Shown here in pieces: positions 47,901 to 56,453 of a stretch of 64,000 nucleotides of DNA. The notes under the pieces are model-generated. The model was not told the DNA's origin and made no database searches. It worked only from the letters and a program-made list of their open reading frames with translations. Numbering within the stretch: position 1 is the stretch's first letter; every line of letters begins with the position of its first letter. A program made the translations under genes and the position numbers. The stretch is from an uncultured Pseudomonadales bacterium. GTDB lineage: Bacteria > Pseudomonadota > Gammaproteobacteria > Pseudomonadales > UBA7434. The DNA lies in NCBI GenBank assembly GCA_943788835.1, contig CALSRU010000008.1, forward strand, positions 29,052-93,051, in the 5' to 3' direction.

Positions 47901-48517
47901 CCGAGCAAGGCAATGAGCAAACGCGTTTCGTCTATTTTGGTACTGGTCAATATATTGATCCGGTGGATATATCGAGTACTGCGGCTCAGACATTCTATGG
48001 CATTATCGATCGTGACAGTTGCACATCATCGAGTAGCGCCTGTATAAGTTCTAGCGATTTAGTCGAGCAAACGATTACCGGGAATAGTCTTGTGAGTAGT
48101 AATTCGCTGTCAGCCAGTGATAAGGGTTGGTGGCTTGATCTGGAGGTTGGTGCGAGTGCAGAGCGAGTGGTTGGTGGTATCGCGGTAGTATCAAATGTCG
48201 TCGCGTTCACGTCGGTGGTACCTAACGGTGATCCTTGCGAAGCGGGCGGTACTTCTTATCTTTATGCACTTAATCGATTTTCCGGCGGTGCCACCTCGCT
48301 GCAAGTTATTGACTTTAACAATGATGGGGAAATTACGAGTACCGATTATGGTCAAGGTGAGACGGTGAAATCGCGCAAAGAGTTAGGGGCCATTGTTTTG
48401 GATACTAAATTATTGGGTGGTCCTAGCGATGAGTTTGTTTTGTTTGGTGAGACAGGTGCTGAAATACTACTGTCAAGCGACCGTAAGGGTCGCGTTCGCT
48501 GGCGACAGATCAAGTAG
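44924..48517 (+). CDS. pilY1: Type IV pilus tip adhesin/biogenesis factor PilY1
   Basis: A 1197-residue exported protein at the pilus tip, involved in pilus extension, adhesion and surface sensing. After a signal peptide (about 1-36, ending HLAGA), a von Willebrand A-like region begins with the MIDAS-type DDSGSM at residues 61-66; its later part contains CRINTHILVTDGFYNG. The C-terminal half (about 700-1150) is the PilY1 beta-propeller, with LLVGGLRSGGQGFFALNVTDP and AGDLDGNLWKFDIS. Near the end DFNNDGEITSTD forms an EF-hand-like calcium loop. Length is similar to Pseudomonas PilY1 (about 1160). Confidence 0.93.
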   Translation: MRFLFLAQEKAHGCCRWVMLTVASIYVSMGGHLAGAQVLNLSDLPLSVQSEIPANIIVSLDDSGSMAWGWMPDGLNNNWRRNFYRSSHYNKIYYSPSVTYTPPSFATGASATNANFDAAIRGYYYADDRRDIVNLRTSFSAIYHHYSFQDALLLEDRYVDNGCPTCARQPAYYFEFSDDNPGCDGSAADKRVDQDCYDKIVITEGANYAGGTNSYGRTQAEEEANFANWYQFYAIRADASKSAIQRAFVPDAVSDSVRVGRQALNTDQSIRSGGPSQDNQNIAEFDRDERAGFYEWVQSVPTNGGTPLRNAIKRAGDYFTQDAAYRTNASSNSGPIVACRINTHILVTDGFYNGDWLAPNNFKLDQTNRILPDGENYVTATAPIYSNPLDSRSLSDLTFHYWATDLRPEPNNITPFKSEVDGADPDDYWHPRNDPATWQHMNSFGIAFGAEGTVSTDEATFAALLAGTRNWPQTFEGQSTTIDDMYHAAINGRGEFFNAANPNELVDALNNITDRIAERSGNVPTIGASSGRITDGTKVYIASFATESWSGDLRAYTVSDGSDFKGGGTTATGCNAKPLGAICNEDSPDWSAAAKNDELDLHMKPARRNIFTYDNTSVQGAGAPSGSGIDFRWQATTQLNAEQQALLNDDDGRGQERVYYFRGKDEQELDNGGVFRTRSSIAGRTAPASRVGAIVHSNPVYAGPGGDNLQFSFPDDLEASAYSINSRSAIVYVGGNDGMLHGYDASDSASAGQEVFAYVPNAVIKNLPDLTDPDFKSGAFADGPLTLQDAFYDGRWRSLLVGGLRSGGQGFFALNVTDPPSESNADPAPIVQWEFTDHDDPDMGYTYGTPIIAKANNGEWVVIVANGYNSLEADGNVGSGKAVLYVLAADDGELLAKFEVGNGSTSTPSGLSSPVAVSDFDINNFATKPSGTDPDNFTVDYVYAGDLDGNLWKFDISATNPAQWNDAVLMYSAGSSKPITAKPAVGTFPTRSAEQGNEQTRFVYFGTGQYIDPVDISSTAAQTFYGIIDRDSCTSSSSACISSSDLVEQTITGNSLVSSNSLSASDKGWWLDLEVGASAERVVGGIAVVSNVVAFTSVVPNGDPCEAGGTSYLYALNRFSGGATSLQVIDFNNDGEITSTDYGQGETVKSRKELGAIVLDTKLLGGPSDEFVLFGETGAEILLSSDRKGRVRWRQIK

Positions 48518-48563
48518 CATGATAAAAGTTGGCGAGTTGAAAAGTTTATTGGAGGATTTAGAA

Positions 48564-48890
48564 ATGCAAAATAATCGTTACTTGGCTAGATGGATTAATA
48601 TTGCCCTATTTTTTTTGTATGTAACATCTTATGCCAACTTCGCCAATGCGCAATCAGTCGATGAGATTCCAGCAACCATTATCGCTCTCAACATTGCCGA
48701 TAATAATGTAACGCTAGGCGGCTTGGGCTTGGTTGAAACTACCTACCGTATGTCTTTTGATATTGTCATTAAGCTACAGGATGGCTCGTCCGGAACCGCC
48801 AATAATTTGCGCAAAGGTGATGGCGTTAGTGCGCTAGTTGCTGCTGATCGGAAGGTTGTCCATGCGCTTTACGTTGTGAGTAAAAGTTGA
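48564..48890 (+). CDS. PilY2-like small exported pilus protein
   Basis: A 108-residue protein with a clear signal peptide (WINIALFFLYVTSYANFANAQ, cut after NAQ) and a small beta-rich domain (ATIIALNIADNNVTLGG...VIKLQDGS...LRKGDGVSALV), the pattern of PilY2. PilY2 sits between pilY1 and pilE in Pseudomonas, as here, and helps pilus biogenesis in a way that is not well defined. The track start at 48393 overlaps pilY1; I chose the ATG at 48564, which has GGAGG upstream. The family call depends on position and general pattern. Confidence 0.75.
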   Translation: MQNNRYLARWINIALFFLYVTSYANFANAQSVDEIPATIIALNIADNNVTLGGLGLVETTYRMSFDIVIKLQDGSSGTANNLRKGDGVSALVAADRKVVHALYVVSKS

Positions 48891-48955
48891 TCTTAGTTAT
48901 ATGCTGCGCACCATGATTTTTTGTGGTCGTAGCTTGAGCGAGAAGGAGAAATTTG

Positions 48956-49378
48956 ATGTTTTCTATGCGTATGCGAGGCAATAATGTGCACGGTTTTACC
49001 GTGATCGAATTAATGATAGTTGTTGCCATTATTAGTATTTTGTCTGCCATTATTTATCCGGCCTATCAAGGTCAGGTTCGCGATACCCGCAGAGCTGATG
49101 CAGCTTCGGTGCTGATGGACGCACGTCAAAAAATGGAGCGGCACTATACCAAGCACTATTCCTATGCCAATCCGCCGGCCGGTAGCATTCCTGCAAAGGC
49201 ACCCGTCGGAGGCAGTCAAAGTTATTACACATTAGCCGTTATATCCGACGCGACAACATACACGATCACGGCCACTGCGCAGGGTGATCAAGCCAGTGAT
49301 GGGTGTGGAGACCTATCAATTAATCAAGCCGGCGTAAGAACAGCCGGTGACGGATCAATCGATGATTGCTGGCGTTAG
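48956..49378 (+). CDS. pilE: Type IV minor pilin PilE
   Basis: A 140-residue prepilin with cleavage site HG/FTVIELMIVVAIISILSAIIYPAYQGQVRDTRRADA, the most canonical pilin N-terminus in the window. The short beta domain (KMERHYTKHYSYA, YYTLAVISDATTYTITATAQG) and the final Cys pair (DGCGD, DDCW) match PilE minor pilins rather than the longer major pilin PilA. GAAGGAG lies before the ATG at 48956. It ends the minor pilin operon; the next gene is on the other strand. Confidence 0.92.
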   Translation: MFSMRMRGNNVHGFTVIELMIVVAIISILSAIIYPAYQGQVRDTRRADAASVLMDARQKMERHYTKHYSYANPPAGSIPAKAPVGGSQSYYTLAVISDATTYTITATAQGDQASDGCGDLSINQAGVRTAGDGSIDDCWR

Positions 49379-49450
49379 CTGTCTCTCGGTGTTTGATAAA
49401 GGTTCTCCGGCCGAAGCGACTCGTGGCTACTGTTACTGATAATGGCATGG

Positions 49451-50086
49451 TTATCTGCAATCGGGTTTTCTTCCATCGATATCTTCAACAATTCCATCGC
49501 TATTGCGATCATAATATTGTCTTAGTCGTCCTTGCCGATTAATTACTATGGTGCGTGCTAGGCGAAGATCTCTGGATTTTTCGCAGAGCGTGAATCGACC
49601 AAAAGCTCTAGCCATACCGGTAGGTGAGTAGCGTAAATAGTTTTTTCTTGCCGAAGCTCGCCAGCTAATATTAAAGTTGGCGGCATTGAAGTCAATTTTT
49701 TCAAGTAGCTCATCGTCCTCGTCAATAATGCCGTTGTTGTTGTCATCGGTAAAAATAATGGCCCCGTTTTCCCATTGGTCGCCGCACTCAAACTCGCCGT
49801 CGGGGCAAAATGAGACAATTTTTTTTGAATGAATAGCGGCACTACGTGTGCGGTAAATCGCTTTGCGAAGCAATTGTTGAGCGCTATCGGCTTGAGCTTG
49901 TTGGATGAGAAGGTTTAATGCGGGTAACGAGAAAGTAGCAAGCGTCGCTATCACTGCAAGAGCAGTGAGTAATTCAATCAGTGTAGTTCCGATATAGTAA
50001 TCACGACTTAACAACCTAGGTTCGGTAGGTTGGTAGTCCGTCATTGATTGTGATTGTTTAGAGTCTAGCCAGTCTTCTTTTTTCAT
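49451..50086 (-). CDS. FimT/GspH-like pseudopilin, separate from the main operon
   Basis: A 211-residue pseudopilin with processing site IG/TTLIELLTALAVIATLATFSLPAL; position +1 is Thr rather than Phe. The leader before the site is about 32 residues, unusually long. The globular part has CPDGEFEC, the GspH-type IIFTDDNNNGIIDEDDELL turn, KNYLRYSPTGMA and a final Cys. It is transcribed opposite to the minor pilin operon, from its own promoter-like site, upstream of no other pilin, and downstream of pilR by 188 bp. It corresponds in place to the fimT region of Pseudomonas. A near-perfect AAGGAGGTG precedes the ATG. Confidence 0.85.
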   Translation of the reverse strand: MKKEDWLDSKQSQSMTDYQPTEPRLLSRDYYIGTTLIELLTALAVIATLATFSLPALNLLIQQAQADSAQQLLRKAIYRTRSAAIHSKKIVSFCPDGEFECGDQWENGAIIFTDDNNNGIIDEDDELLEKIDFNAANFNISWRASARKNYLRYSPTGMARAFGRFTLCEKSRDLRLARTIVINRQGRLRQYYDRNSDGIVEDIDGRKPDCR

Positions 50087-50203
50087 TACGGCACCTCCTT
50101 GTGCAGTGTTGCTTAATTTTTTCTAAAAGCCTTGCCTTCCTGGCGAGCCTAATTTATTTTTTATTGTGTCACTATTATTTAGGCATAATGTATCTAGATA
50201 GTC

Positions 50204-50227
50204 GTACAAAATTCAGATGTTTGTCAA
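50204..50227 (-). promoter_or_regulatory. Sigma-70-like promoter for the FimT-like gene
   Basis: On the minus strand a perfect TTGACA (50222-50227) is followed after 18 bases by GACTAT, a weak -10. It lies about 120 bases before the pseudopilin ATG. No RpoN-type -24/-12 element was seen here, so PilR control of this gene is not obvious. Confidence 0.35.
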
Positions 50228-50274
50228 GCCCATCTTATTTTGGTGTGGCGAGGGTTTTAAAGAAATCGCGATGT

Positions 50275-51711
50275 CTATGTTTCAATACTAAGCTTTTTCA
50301 ATCGGTAGCGTAAAGAACGAAAACTAATGCCGAGGTGTTTTGCGGTCTCCGTTTTGTTCCAGCGGCAATGATCTAATGCCGCCAAAATTTCCTGTCGTTC
50401 AATATCATTTAAATAGTCGTCTAGCGACCCATCTCGCGGTGGATTTCTTATAGCTAGATCTGATGGCGTGTCGGCATTAGTTGTTGACTCCTTGGGCTGA
50501 TGCGTCGTCGCTTGGCGACCTACGCTATCGGATACCATGCTATTTTCATGTGGCGACGGCTGCCCTAATTGAAAAATTAAATGTTGGCTTTCGATGTATT
50601 CTTGATCACAAAGTGCAATAGTGCGTTCTAACGTGTTTTCAAGCTCTCTTATGTTGCCTGGGAATAAATACCCTTGTAGCTTCAGCACTGCATCGTCAGA
50701 TAATTCAAAAACGCCGCGCTGCAGAGTGGCTGATATTTTCTTTAAAATATGGGCGGCAATGGTGGCAATGTCTTCTTTTCGCTCTCTGAGCGGCGGAACC
50801 AATAATTCGATAACGTTAATGCGATAAAATAAATCGTTACGAAAAAGACCTTGCTTAACCATTTCGGTGAGGTTTTTATGGGTTGCGCTTAAAATTCTAA
50901 CGTCGATACTGGTTTCTTCGTTACTGCCTACAGGCCGTATAGATTTTTCTTGGATAGCTCTCAAAAGCTTCACCTGCATTGCTAGTGGCAAATCGGCCAC
51001 TTCGTCCAAGAATAGCGTGCCACCATGTGCTGAGGCGAACAATCCTATCTTGTCCTTGTCTGCCCCTGTGAAGCTGCCTTTTTTATGGCCGAAAAATTCA
51101 CTTTCGACTAGTTCGGTTGGTATTGCGCCGCAGTTTACTGCAATAAAAGGGGCTTTTTTCCGGCTGCTTAAATCGTGGATCGTGCGCGCACAGACTTCTT
51201 TTCCTGAGCCAGACTCGCCTTGTATGAAAACGGGTGCCTGGCTTCTAGCGACTTTAATGATGGTGTCGCGAAGTTGATTTATAGCCGTTGATTTGCCTGC
51301 TAAACGGTGTTGGATAAGTTGGAGGTCTTCGTCACTGGCAGAGGCGGGTAGTGTAATCGCCGATTGAATGAGTGCTTTCAATTCATCTAAGTGAATCGGT
51401 TTGTTTAAAAAATCAAATGCCCCGCGTTTGAGCGCTTCAATGGCAGTGTCCATGTTGCCATGTGCGCTGATCATGGCTACTGGCATGCTGGCGCATGTAT
51501 TGTTGATAAAACTTATTAGCTCTAGGCCATCGCCATCGGGTAGTCGCATGTCAGTGAGGCAAAGCGCATAGCGCTGTTTCGTGAGTTTTTCTTTGGCCTC
51601 TAGCAGGGTATGGGCAATTTGACTTTTATGACCAAGTCGGCCCAGTGTGAGCGCGATGAGTTCGCAAATATCGGGTTCGTCGTCGACAATTAAAACTGGG
51701 AAAATAGTCAT
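50275..51711 (-). CDS. pilR: Sigma-54-dependent response regulator, PilR-like
   Basis: A 478-residue NtrC-type activator. Receiver domain at 1-120 with acidic pair D10/D11 and phosphoacceptor Asp54 (LTDMRLPD); AAA+ domain at about 140-375 with Walker A GESGSGKE, the sigma-54 contact loop GSFTGA and Walker B GTLFLDEVADL; Fis-type helix-turn-helix at the C-terminus (RWNKTETAKHLGISFRSLRYRLKK). In Pseudomonas PilR activates pilA transcription with RpoN. It sits 12 nt after the sensor gene and beside the minor pilins, which supports PilR over other NtrC-family members. Confidence 0.92.
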   Translation of the reverse strand: MTIFPVLIVDDEPDICELIALTLGRLGHKSQIAHTLLEAKEKLTKQRYALCLTDMRLPDGDGLELISFINNTCASMPVAMISAHGNMDTAIEALKRGAFDFLNKPIHLDELKALIQSAITLPASASDEDLQLIQHRLAGKSTAINQLRDTIIKVARSQAPVFIQGESGSGKEVCARTIHDLSSRKKAPFIAVNCGAIPTELVESEFFGHKKGSFTGADKDKIGLFASAHGGTLFLDEVADLPLAMQVKLLRAIQEKSIRPVGSNEETSIDVRILSATHKNLTEMVKQGLFRNDLFYRINVIELLVPPLRERKEDIATIAAHILKKISATLQRGVFELSDDAVLKLQGYLFPGNIRELENTLERTIALCDQEYIESQHLIFQLGQPSPHENSMVSDSVGRQATTHQPKESTTNADTPSDLAIRNPPRDGSLDDYLNDIERQEILAALDHCRWNKTETAKHLGISFRSLRYRLKKLSIET

Positions 51712-51723
51712 TGGAGGACCCTA

Positions 51724-53478
51724 TTACTTCGTCGTGTCAACAAGCCCAAGAGCTTGTCGGTCTGGATGAGAAAACTGAACGCGAAAGTAATGCGCAGAAA
51801 ATCCATTGATACCGGGCTTTTTTTGTTGATCTGAATCAAGGTAGCTTATAGTAGCTTGGTTGGCTTCACACAATTCTCTACACATATATAACCCCAGGCC
51901 GCTGCCAAGTTTTCCGGTGGTAAAGAAAGGCTCAAAAAGTCGATCACGGTTTTCAAGTTTAACGCCTTGGCCTTGATCAAGTATATCAACGCGTGGGCAG
52001 TCATCCTCATCAAATGCTACCTTTAAGTAAGCCTTCTCTCTCCCATTTGCATCGACGCTGTGTCTTATCGCATTATCAAGCAGATTGCTGAGGATCTGTT
52101 CGAGGTGCGACGGATCAAATCGAATGGCGACGATGGCAGGGCATTGGTATTGGATCTCTGTTTTTTTATCTAGGTTATACCTTTTTAAAAACTCAGGTAT
52201 CCAGAGTGCCAAATCAAATAACTGATCACGGGCTGCTTTGCCGCGTGATACATCCATGACTGTTTCAATAATGTTCGAGCATCGCTTAGTTTGCTCTACG
52301 ATAATTTGAGTCAGCCGAGAATCCTCTTCGCTATCTATGCCCTCTTGTAGTAGTTGAGCAGCATGACTGGCTGCACCTAAAGGGTTGCGTATTTCATGTG
52401 CGATGCTCGCTGTTATTTTCCCCAGCGATGACAGTTTCATTTGCTGGGCTTGCTGGGCGATTTTGGAAAGGTCTTCAACGAAGATAAGGCAGTCTGCCGC
52501 CATATTTTTTTCTAAATTAACCCATGTTAGCTTGTAATTGTTGCCTTCAACACTATGGACCTTAGCGAAGTTATCACTTGATAGTTTTGCGATGGGATCG
52601 CCAGTTGCAAAATAGTCTTGAACTTGATTATGGAATCGAGCGAGGCTTGGGTGGATATCACTAAGGTTGAAATCTTTATTGTGGATGGTCTGGCCAAAAA
52701 GTTTTTCGGCTGATTGGTTGTAAGAAATTACGTGGCCGTTAGGCTCGGCTAGTAGAATGCCAGTTTGCATTCGCGCGATGATCAGTTGATTTAAGTGCTG
52801 CAGTTTTTCTGCATTAAGCGCAGCTTGGCGTGCTCGATGTTCACTTTTTTGCATACGCCCAGCTAGATAGCTGATAGCAAGACTGGTTACAAAAAAACTA
52901 AATCCTAGCCAGCCGCTGGCCGCAACTTCAGCTTTGCTTGCAGTCTCGCTTAATACTCTGAAAAAGACTCCGCCGAGCAAACTAAGTGTTGCAAAAGTGG
53001 GTACTAACCATACGGTCTTGCCGCGCGTAAAGATAGAGCCAGCCGCCACTGAAATTACCATCAAGGTGCCAAGCCCTGATTCTACTAAGCCGCTGGCCTG
53101 AGCAATAAGTTGGATTAGAAGGATGTCACTACCGACAATAAAGAGTAGCGCGTTAAAGTTGGGCTGCCAGCCCCGCAGTAACAGAGCAAGGGTGAGTGTA
53201 TTAACGGCAAGGTAGATCAAAGCTGAGCTAATAAAGAGGGTCGGGAGATTAATGCCAATGCCCGTGTCGGTGAAGAATAGTGACCAAAGAAGAGCGGTGA
53301 TGCCAAGCCGATAGCAAAAATAAATGATTAGAAGGGGGCGGTCGATATCGGCCGCATGCTCCTGGCCGTGCGAAAGGCCTGCTTCAGCACCCCACGTTTT
53401 TTTTGTAGGGTTCGGTGTCAATAGGCTTGCTCGATGATGGATTGGGCGATAGATATCATTGCATTCCAGGACTTTCAT
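51724..53478 (-). CDS. pilS: Membrane sensor histidine kinase, PilS-like
   Basis: A 584-residue kinase partner of PilR. About 48 cytoplasmic residues precede six membrane helices (about 49-70, 79-101, 109-128, 136-151, 156-174, 188-207), a PAS domain (about 228-335), the HisKA helix with His361 (SIAHEIRNPLGAASHAAQLL) and the HATPase domain (LLDNAIRHS, DQGQGV, GSGLGLYMCRE). PilS in Pseudomonas senses pilin in the membrane through its helices. The N-terminal cytoplasmic tail is longer than usual, but no later Met is available to shorten it. Upstream of pilR by 12 nt. Confidence 0.92.
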   Translation of the reverse strand: MKVLECNDIYRPIHHRASLLTPNPTKKTWGAEAGLSHGQEHAADIDRPLLIIYFCYRLGITALLWSLFFTDTGIGINLPTLFISSALIYLAVNTLTLALLLRGWQPNFNALLFIVGSDILLIQLIAQASGLVESGLGTLMVISVAAGSIFTRGKTVWLVPTFATLSLLGGVFFRVLSETASKAEVAASGWLGFSFFVTSLAISYLAGRMQKSEHRARQAALNAEKLQHLNQLIIARMQTGILLAEPNGHVISYNQSAEKLFGQTIHNKDFNLSDIHPSLARFHNQVQDYFATGDPIAKLSSDNFAKVHSVEGNNYKLTWVNLEKNMAADCLIFVEDLSKIAQQAQQMKLSSLGKITASIAHEIRNPLGAASHAAQLLQEGIDSEEDSRLTQIIVEQTKRCSNIIETVMDVSRGKAARDQLFDLALWIPEFLKRYNLDKKTEIQYQCPAIVAIRFDPSHLEQILSNLLDNAIRHSVDANGREKAYLKVAFDEDDCPRVDILDQGQGVKLENRDRLFEPFFTTGKLGSGLGLYMCRELCEANQATISYLDSDQQKKPGINGFSAHYFRVQFSHPDRQALGLVDTTK

Positions 53479-53629
53479 ACGGGTTTGAGTAGCGGCACGT
53501 TGAGGTTCGCATAGACCGAAGCTGTTACCCAGTTAATTTTAGCCTACTCGATTGATTTGTGACGAGATGTTGAGGCATCGGTGAGGGCAGCTATAGGGTG
53601 CTTAAAAATTAAACACTCAGGCTGCTCAT

Positions 53630-54476
53630 TCAGGCGTCATAGACACTGGGTATGGCCTGACGTTTGTGCTGGGTACGCACGTAGATATCAAGGAGCCTTT
53701 GTTCGACGCTTTTATCAACCGGAAGGCCTTCGAGAAAATCATCGATGGCATCGTAACTAATGCCGAGTGCGCTCTCGTCAGTCTTTTGCGGTGCAAGGTC
53801 TTCTAAATCCGCCGTAGGTTTTTTAGTGATGATGATATCTGGGGCGCCGAGGTGCTCGCCCAGCGAGCGGACCTGACGTTTGTTAAGCCCAAAAAGAGGG
53901 ATCAAATCGCAGGCGCCGTCGCCCCATTTGGTATAAAAGCCGGTAATGTTTTCAGCTGAGTGATCGGTACCAATGACGAGTGCACCAAGAATACCCGCAA
54001 TTTCATATTGCGTGATCATGCGTGTTCTGGCTTTTACATTGCCCTTGGCGAAGTCTAGATGCGCTTCGCTTTCTGGCAGTAGTCCGGCTTGATCTAAGGC
54101 CTTGCAGGTTTCTCGATGGATGGCTATCAGCACCGAGTTTTATATCTACGGTTAAGCGTTGCGATGGCTCGATAAAGTCTAACGCAAGCTGCGCATCGAG
54201 CTCATCTTGCTGTGTGCCATAGGGTAGCCGCACAGCAATAAATTCGTAGCAAGTCGCTGCGTCGTCACCTCGTTGCATATTGAGCTCATCAATCGCAAGC
54301 TGTGCCAATTTGCCGCAGACGCAAGAGTCAACACCACCACTAATCCCCAACACTAAGCGTTGAGTGTTGGTTTTATTGAGCATGGCTTTAATAAAGTCAA
54401 TGCGTCGCCTTACCTCGTGTGCAACATCGATAGAAGGAAGGACTTTCATTTCATCAATAACGTTTTGTCGGTTCAT
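53630..54476 (-). pseudogene. nadE: NAD synthetase NadE, broken by a frameshift
   Basis: Two frames together give one ammonia-dependent NAD synthetase, which amidates nicotinic acid adenine dinucleotide. The first frame (from 54476) has the ATP pyrophosphatase loop LVLGISGGVDSCVCGKLAQ and AVRLPYGTQQDELDAQLALDFI up to LTVDIK. The second (from about 54136) has [58 protein letters not shown] and [15 protein letters not shown]. They join near 54137, where the codon after AAA is damaged: the reading fits a loss of two bases or a gain of one. All domains are otherwise intact, so this is a recent mutation or a sequencing error. Confidence 0.88.
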
Positions 54477-54629
54477 GCGTGCTGGAGCCTATTCATGCAA
54501 TGATTTAAATATTGGTTACTCAGGCGAGGGGTGTGCTCGCTACATCACCTGTGATTATACGCAAATGTACCTCGTCTGGATGCGCTGCCCCTGCCGAAAG
54601 AGCCCGTTTTTTTCAAGATGGGGCCGGAA

Positions 54630-55553
54630 TTAAGTTGTACATTGGCTGACCGCATCGTTCAGTAGAATAAAGCTAGCCATTCTGCCGGTCACCCCGTCGC
54701 GCCGATACGAAAAAAATCGCTGTTGGTCCGTAGTCGTGCAAAACCCGCCGCCATAAATATGCTTCAGGCCATTTCGGTAAAGCGCTAGCGTCGCTAGTTG
54801 ATAAATGTCAGCCAAATATTTGCATGGGTTAGCAGCGGTTGAGTTAACTGTCTTACGTGGGTCCTGGGTTGAGTCATCGGGCGCGGCAGCAAAAGCGGTA
54901 TCTAATGCGTTTGGCGCAAGGTCAAATGTTGTTCCGGTTTTGTTGAAGTAAGCTGCTGCGCGCTGGCGAACATCATCGCCCACTATGAATTTTTTGGGCC
55001 CGATGGCAGGCCCTAGCCAAGCGAATAATTCATTGGGCCGGCGCGAACTTTGTTGCTGGGTGGCTGCGCATAGTGCAGCAATAGTATTGTCGACAACGCC
55101 ATCTACGAGCCCGCGCCAACCGGCGTGAATGATACCTACGCGTGTACCCTGACGGTCACACAACAAAATAGGCAGGCAATCAGCGGTAAGGACTACACAG
55201 ACGTTGTGTGGCTCATTGCTTATGGCGGCATCAGCTTCGACAGGTGGGCCTGCATCGGCTACAGGCAGTGTTGTGCAGGTGGCAACATCAGTGCTATGCG
55301 TCTGATTAAGCCAATGCCAGTGCTGTGAAGGTGTCTCTGAGTTGGTGTTGTCGTTACTGCATAAGTCACTTCGACAGTAGGCTTCCAGCTGTGCACGATT
55401 GCGAGCGACGCAAAGTGGATCGTCGCCTACATGCTGGCCTAAGTTGAGCCCAGCATAAGGCGCCTGGCTGATACCGCCAACGCGAGTCGTAATACCCGCA
55501 ACAACATTAGCAGGGGCTGGCCAAACTGGACAAAGTAGTTCAATGGGTTGCAT
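54630..55553 (-). CDS. pgeF: Peptidoglycan editing factor PgeF (YfiH, DUF152)
   Basis: A 307-residue member of the family once called laccase or polyphenol oxidase, now known as PgeF, which removes wrongly incorporated L-Ser in peptidoglycan precursors in E. coli; homologues also show purine nucleoside phosphorylase activity. Metal-site motifs: NQTHSTDV, VVLTADCLPILLCDRQG (Cys ligand) and GIIHAGWRGLVDGV (His). Also ITTRVGGISQAPYAGLNLG. It is longer than the usual ~245 because of extra stretches near 60-75 and 215-245 (AFAAAPDDSTQDPRKTVNS). The track's TTG at 55559 is replaced by the ATG at 55553. Confidence 0.9.
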   Translation of the reverse strand: MQPIELLCPVWPAPANVVAGITTRVGGISQAPYAGLNLGQHVGDDPLCVARNRAQLEAYCRSDLCSNDNTNSETPSQHWHWLNQTHSTDVATCTTLPVADAGPPVEADAAISNEPHNVCVVLTADCLPILLCDRQGTRVGIIHAGWRGLVDGVVDNTIAALCAATQQQSSRRPNELFAWLGPAIGPKKFIVGDDVRQRAAAYFNKTGTTFDLAPNALDTAFAAAPDDSTQDPRKTVNSTAANPCKYLADIYQLATLALYRNGLKHIYGGGFCTTTDQQRFFSYRRDGVTGRMASFILLNDAVSQCTT

Positions 55554-55638
55554 ACACAATTTATTGATGTCAAAAGGTGGTAGTGCAAAATAAAAACGGT
55601 CGTAGCTAAAAAAAGCCGCGCTAAATATTAAGTAGTGC

Positions 55639-56364
55639 TTATGGGCGAAATGGCGCGAGGATTTTTGCCACGTGCTGCGCCAATACTAGCGCAGACGCAG
55701 TATCTCCATGGATGCATAGAGTATCAACCGGAAGCGATATTAGTTGTTGGTCAATGGTGATTACCTGCCCATGCTGGGCCAGTTGAGTAGCCTGAGCACA
55801 GGCTTGATCAATATCTTCTATGCACGCGCCGGGTTCATGTCTTGGTGCAAGTTTGCCACAAGCCATATACCTTCTGTCAATAAAAGCTTCTGCATAAACC
55901 GCCATGCCATGCGCTTGTGCTATATCGAGCAGGGTGCTGCCGGCTAAACCAATAATGGTAAGTTGCTTATTTTGCGTTAAACAAAATTCTACAAAGCGCG
56001 TGCTCAAAGCGGCATCGTTGGCACAGTCGTTATATAGCGCGCCGTGGGGCTTAATATAACGTAGTGTCTGGCCGTGGGTAAGTAACGTATTTTGAATGCG
56101 CAGCAGCTGCAACTCTAAGGTATCAAACAGCGCGTCGCGATCCATCGTGAATGATAAGCGGCCAAAGTTTTTTCGGTCGGGGTAGCTTGGATGTGCACAC
56201 ACAGCTACGCCTTCATTTACAGCCATGGCGACGGTGCGTTGCACAGTAGATAAATTACCTGCATGTTCGCCGCAGGCAATGTTGGCAATATCGATTAGCG
56301 GCATAATATCCGCGTCGTAGGCAAAACCCTCACCGAGATCCGCGTTTAATAAAAGTGACTTCAT
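55639..56364 (-). CDS. pxpA: 5-oxoprolinase subunit A (PxpA, LamB/YcsF family)
   Basis: Part of the ATP-dependent 5-oxoprolinase PxpABC that opens pyroglutamate to glutamate. The 241 residues have the family opening LLLNADLGEGF, the metal and active-site pieces IANIACGEHAGN, CAHPSYPDRKNFGR, IKPHGALYND and LCIHGDTASAL. The start at 56364 gives the usual beginning; the track start at 56379 adds five Lys/Asn-rich residues. It is the last gene of pxpB-pxpC-pxpA, 89 nt after pxpC. Confidence 0.93.
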   Translation of the reverse strand: MKSLLLNADLGEGFAYDADIMPLIDIANIACGEHAGNLSTVQRTVAMAVNEGVAVCAHPSYPDRKNFGRLSFTMDRDALFDTLELQLLRIQNTLLTHGQTLRYIKPHGALYNDCANDAALSTRFVEFCLTQNKQLTIIGLAGSTLLDIAQAHGMAVYAEAFIDRRYMACGKLAPRHEPGACIEDIDQACAQATQLAQHGQVITIDQQLISLPVDTLCIHGDTASALVLAQHVAKILAPFRP

Positions 56365-56453
56365 GTTATTTTTTTGCATGCTTTAACCGATTTGACCGCG
56401 TGGGTATGCAGCGCATGACTGTGTATAGCCGGTGCGCTGCTTTGCCCCAGTTG

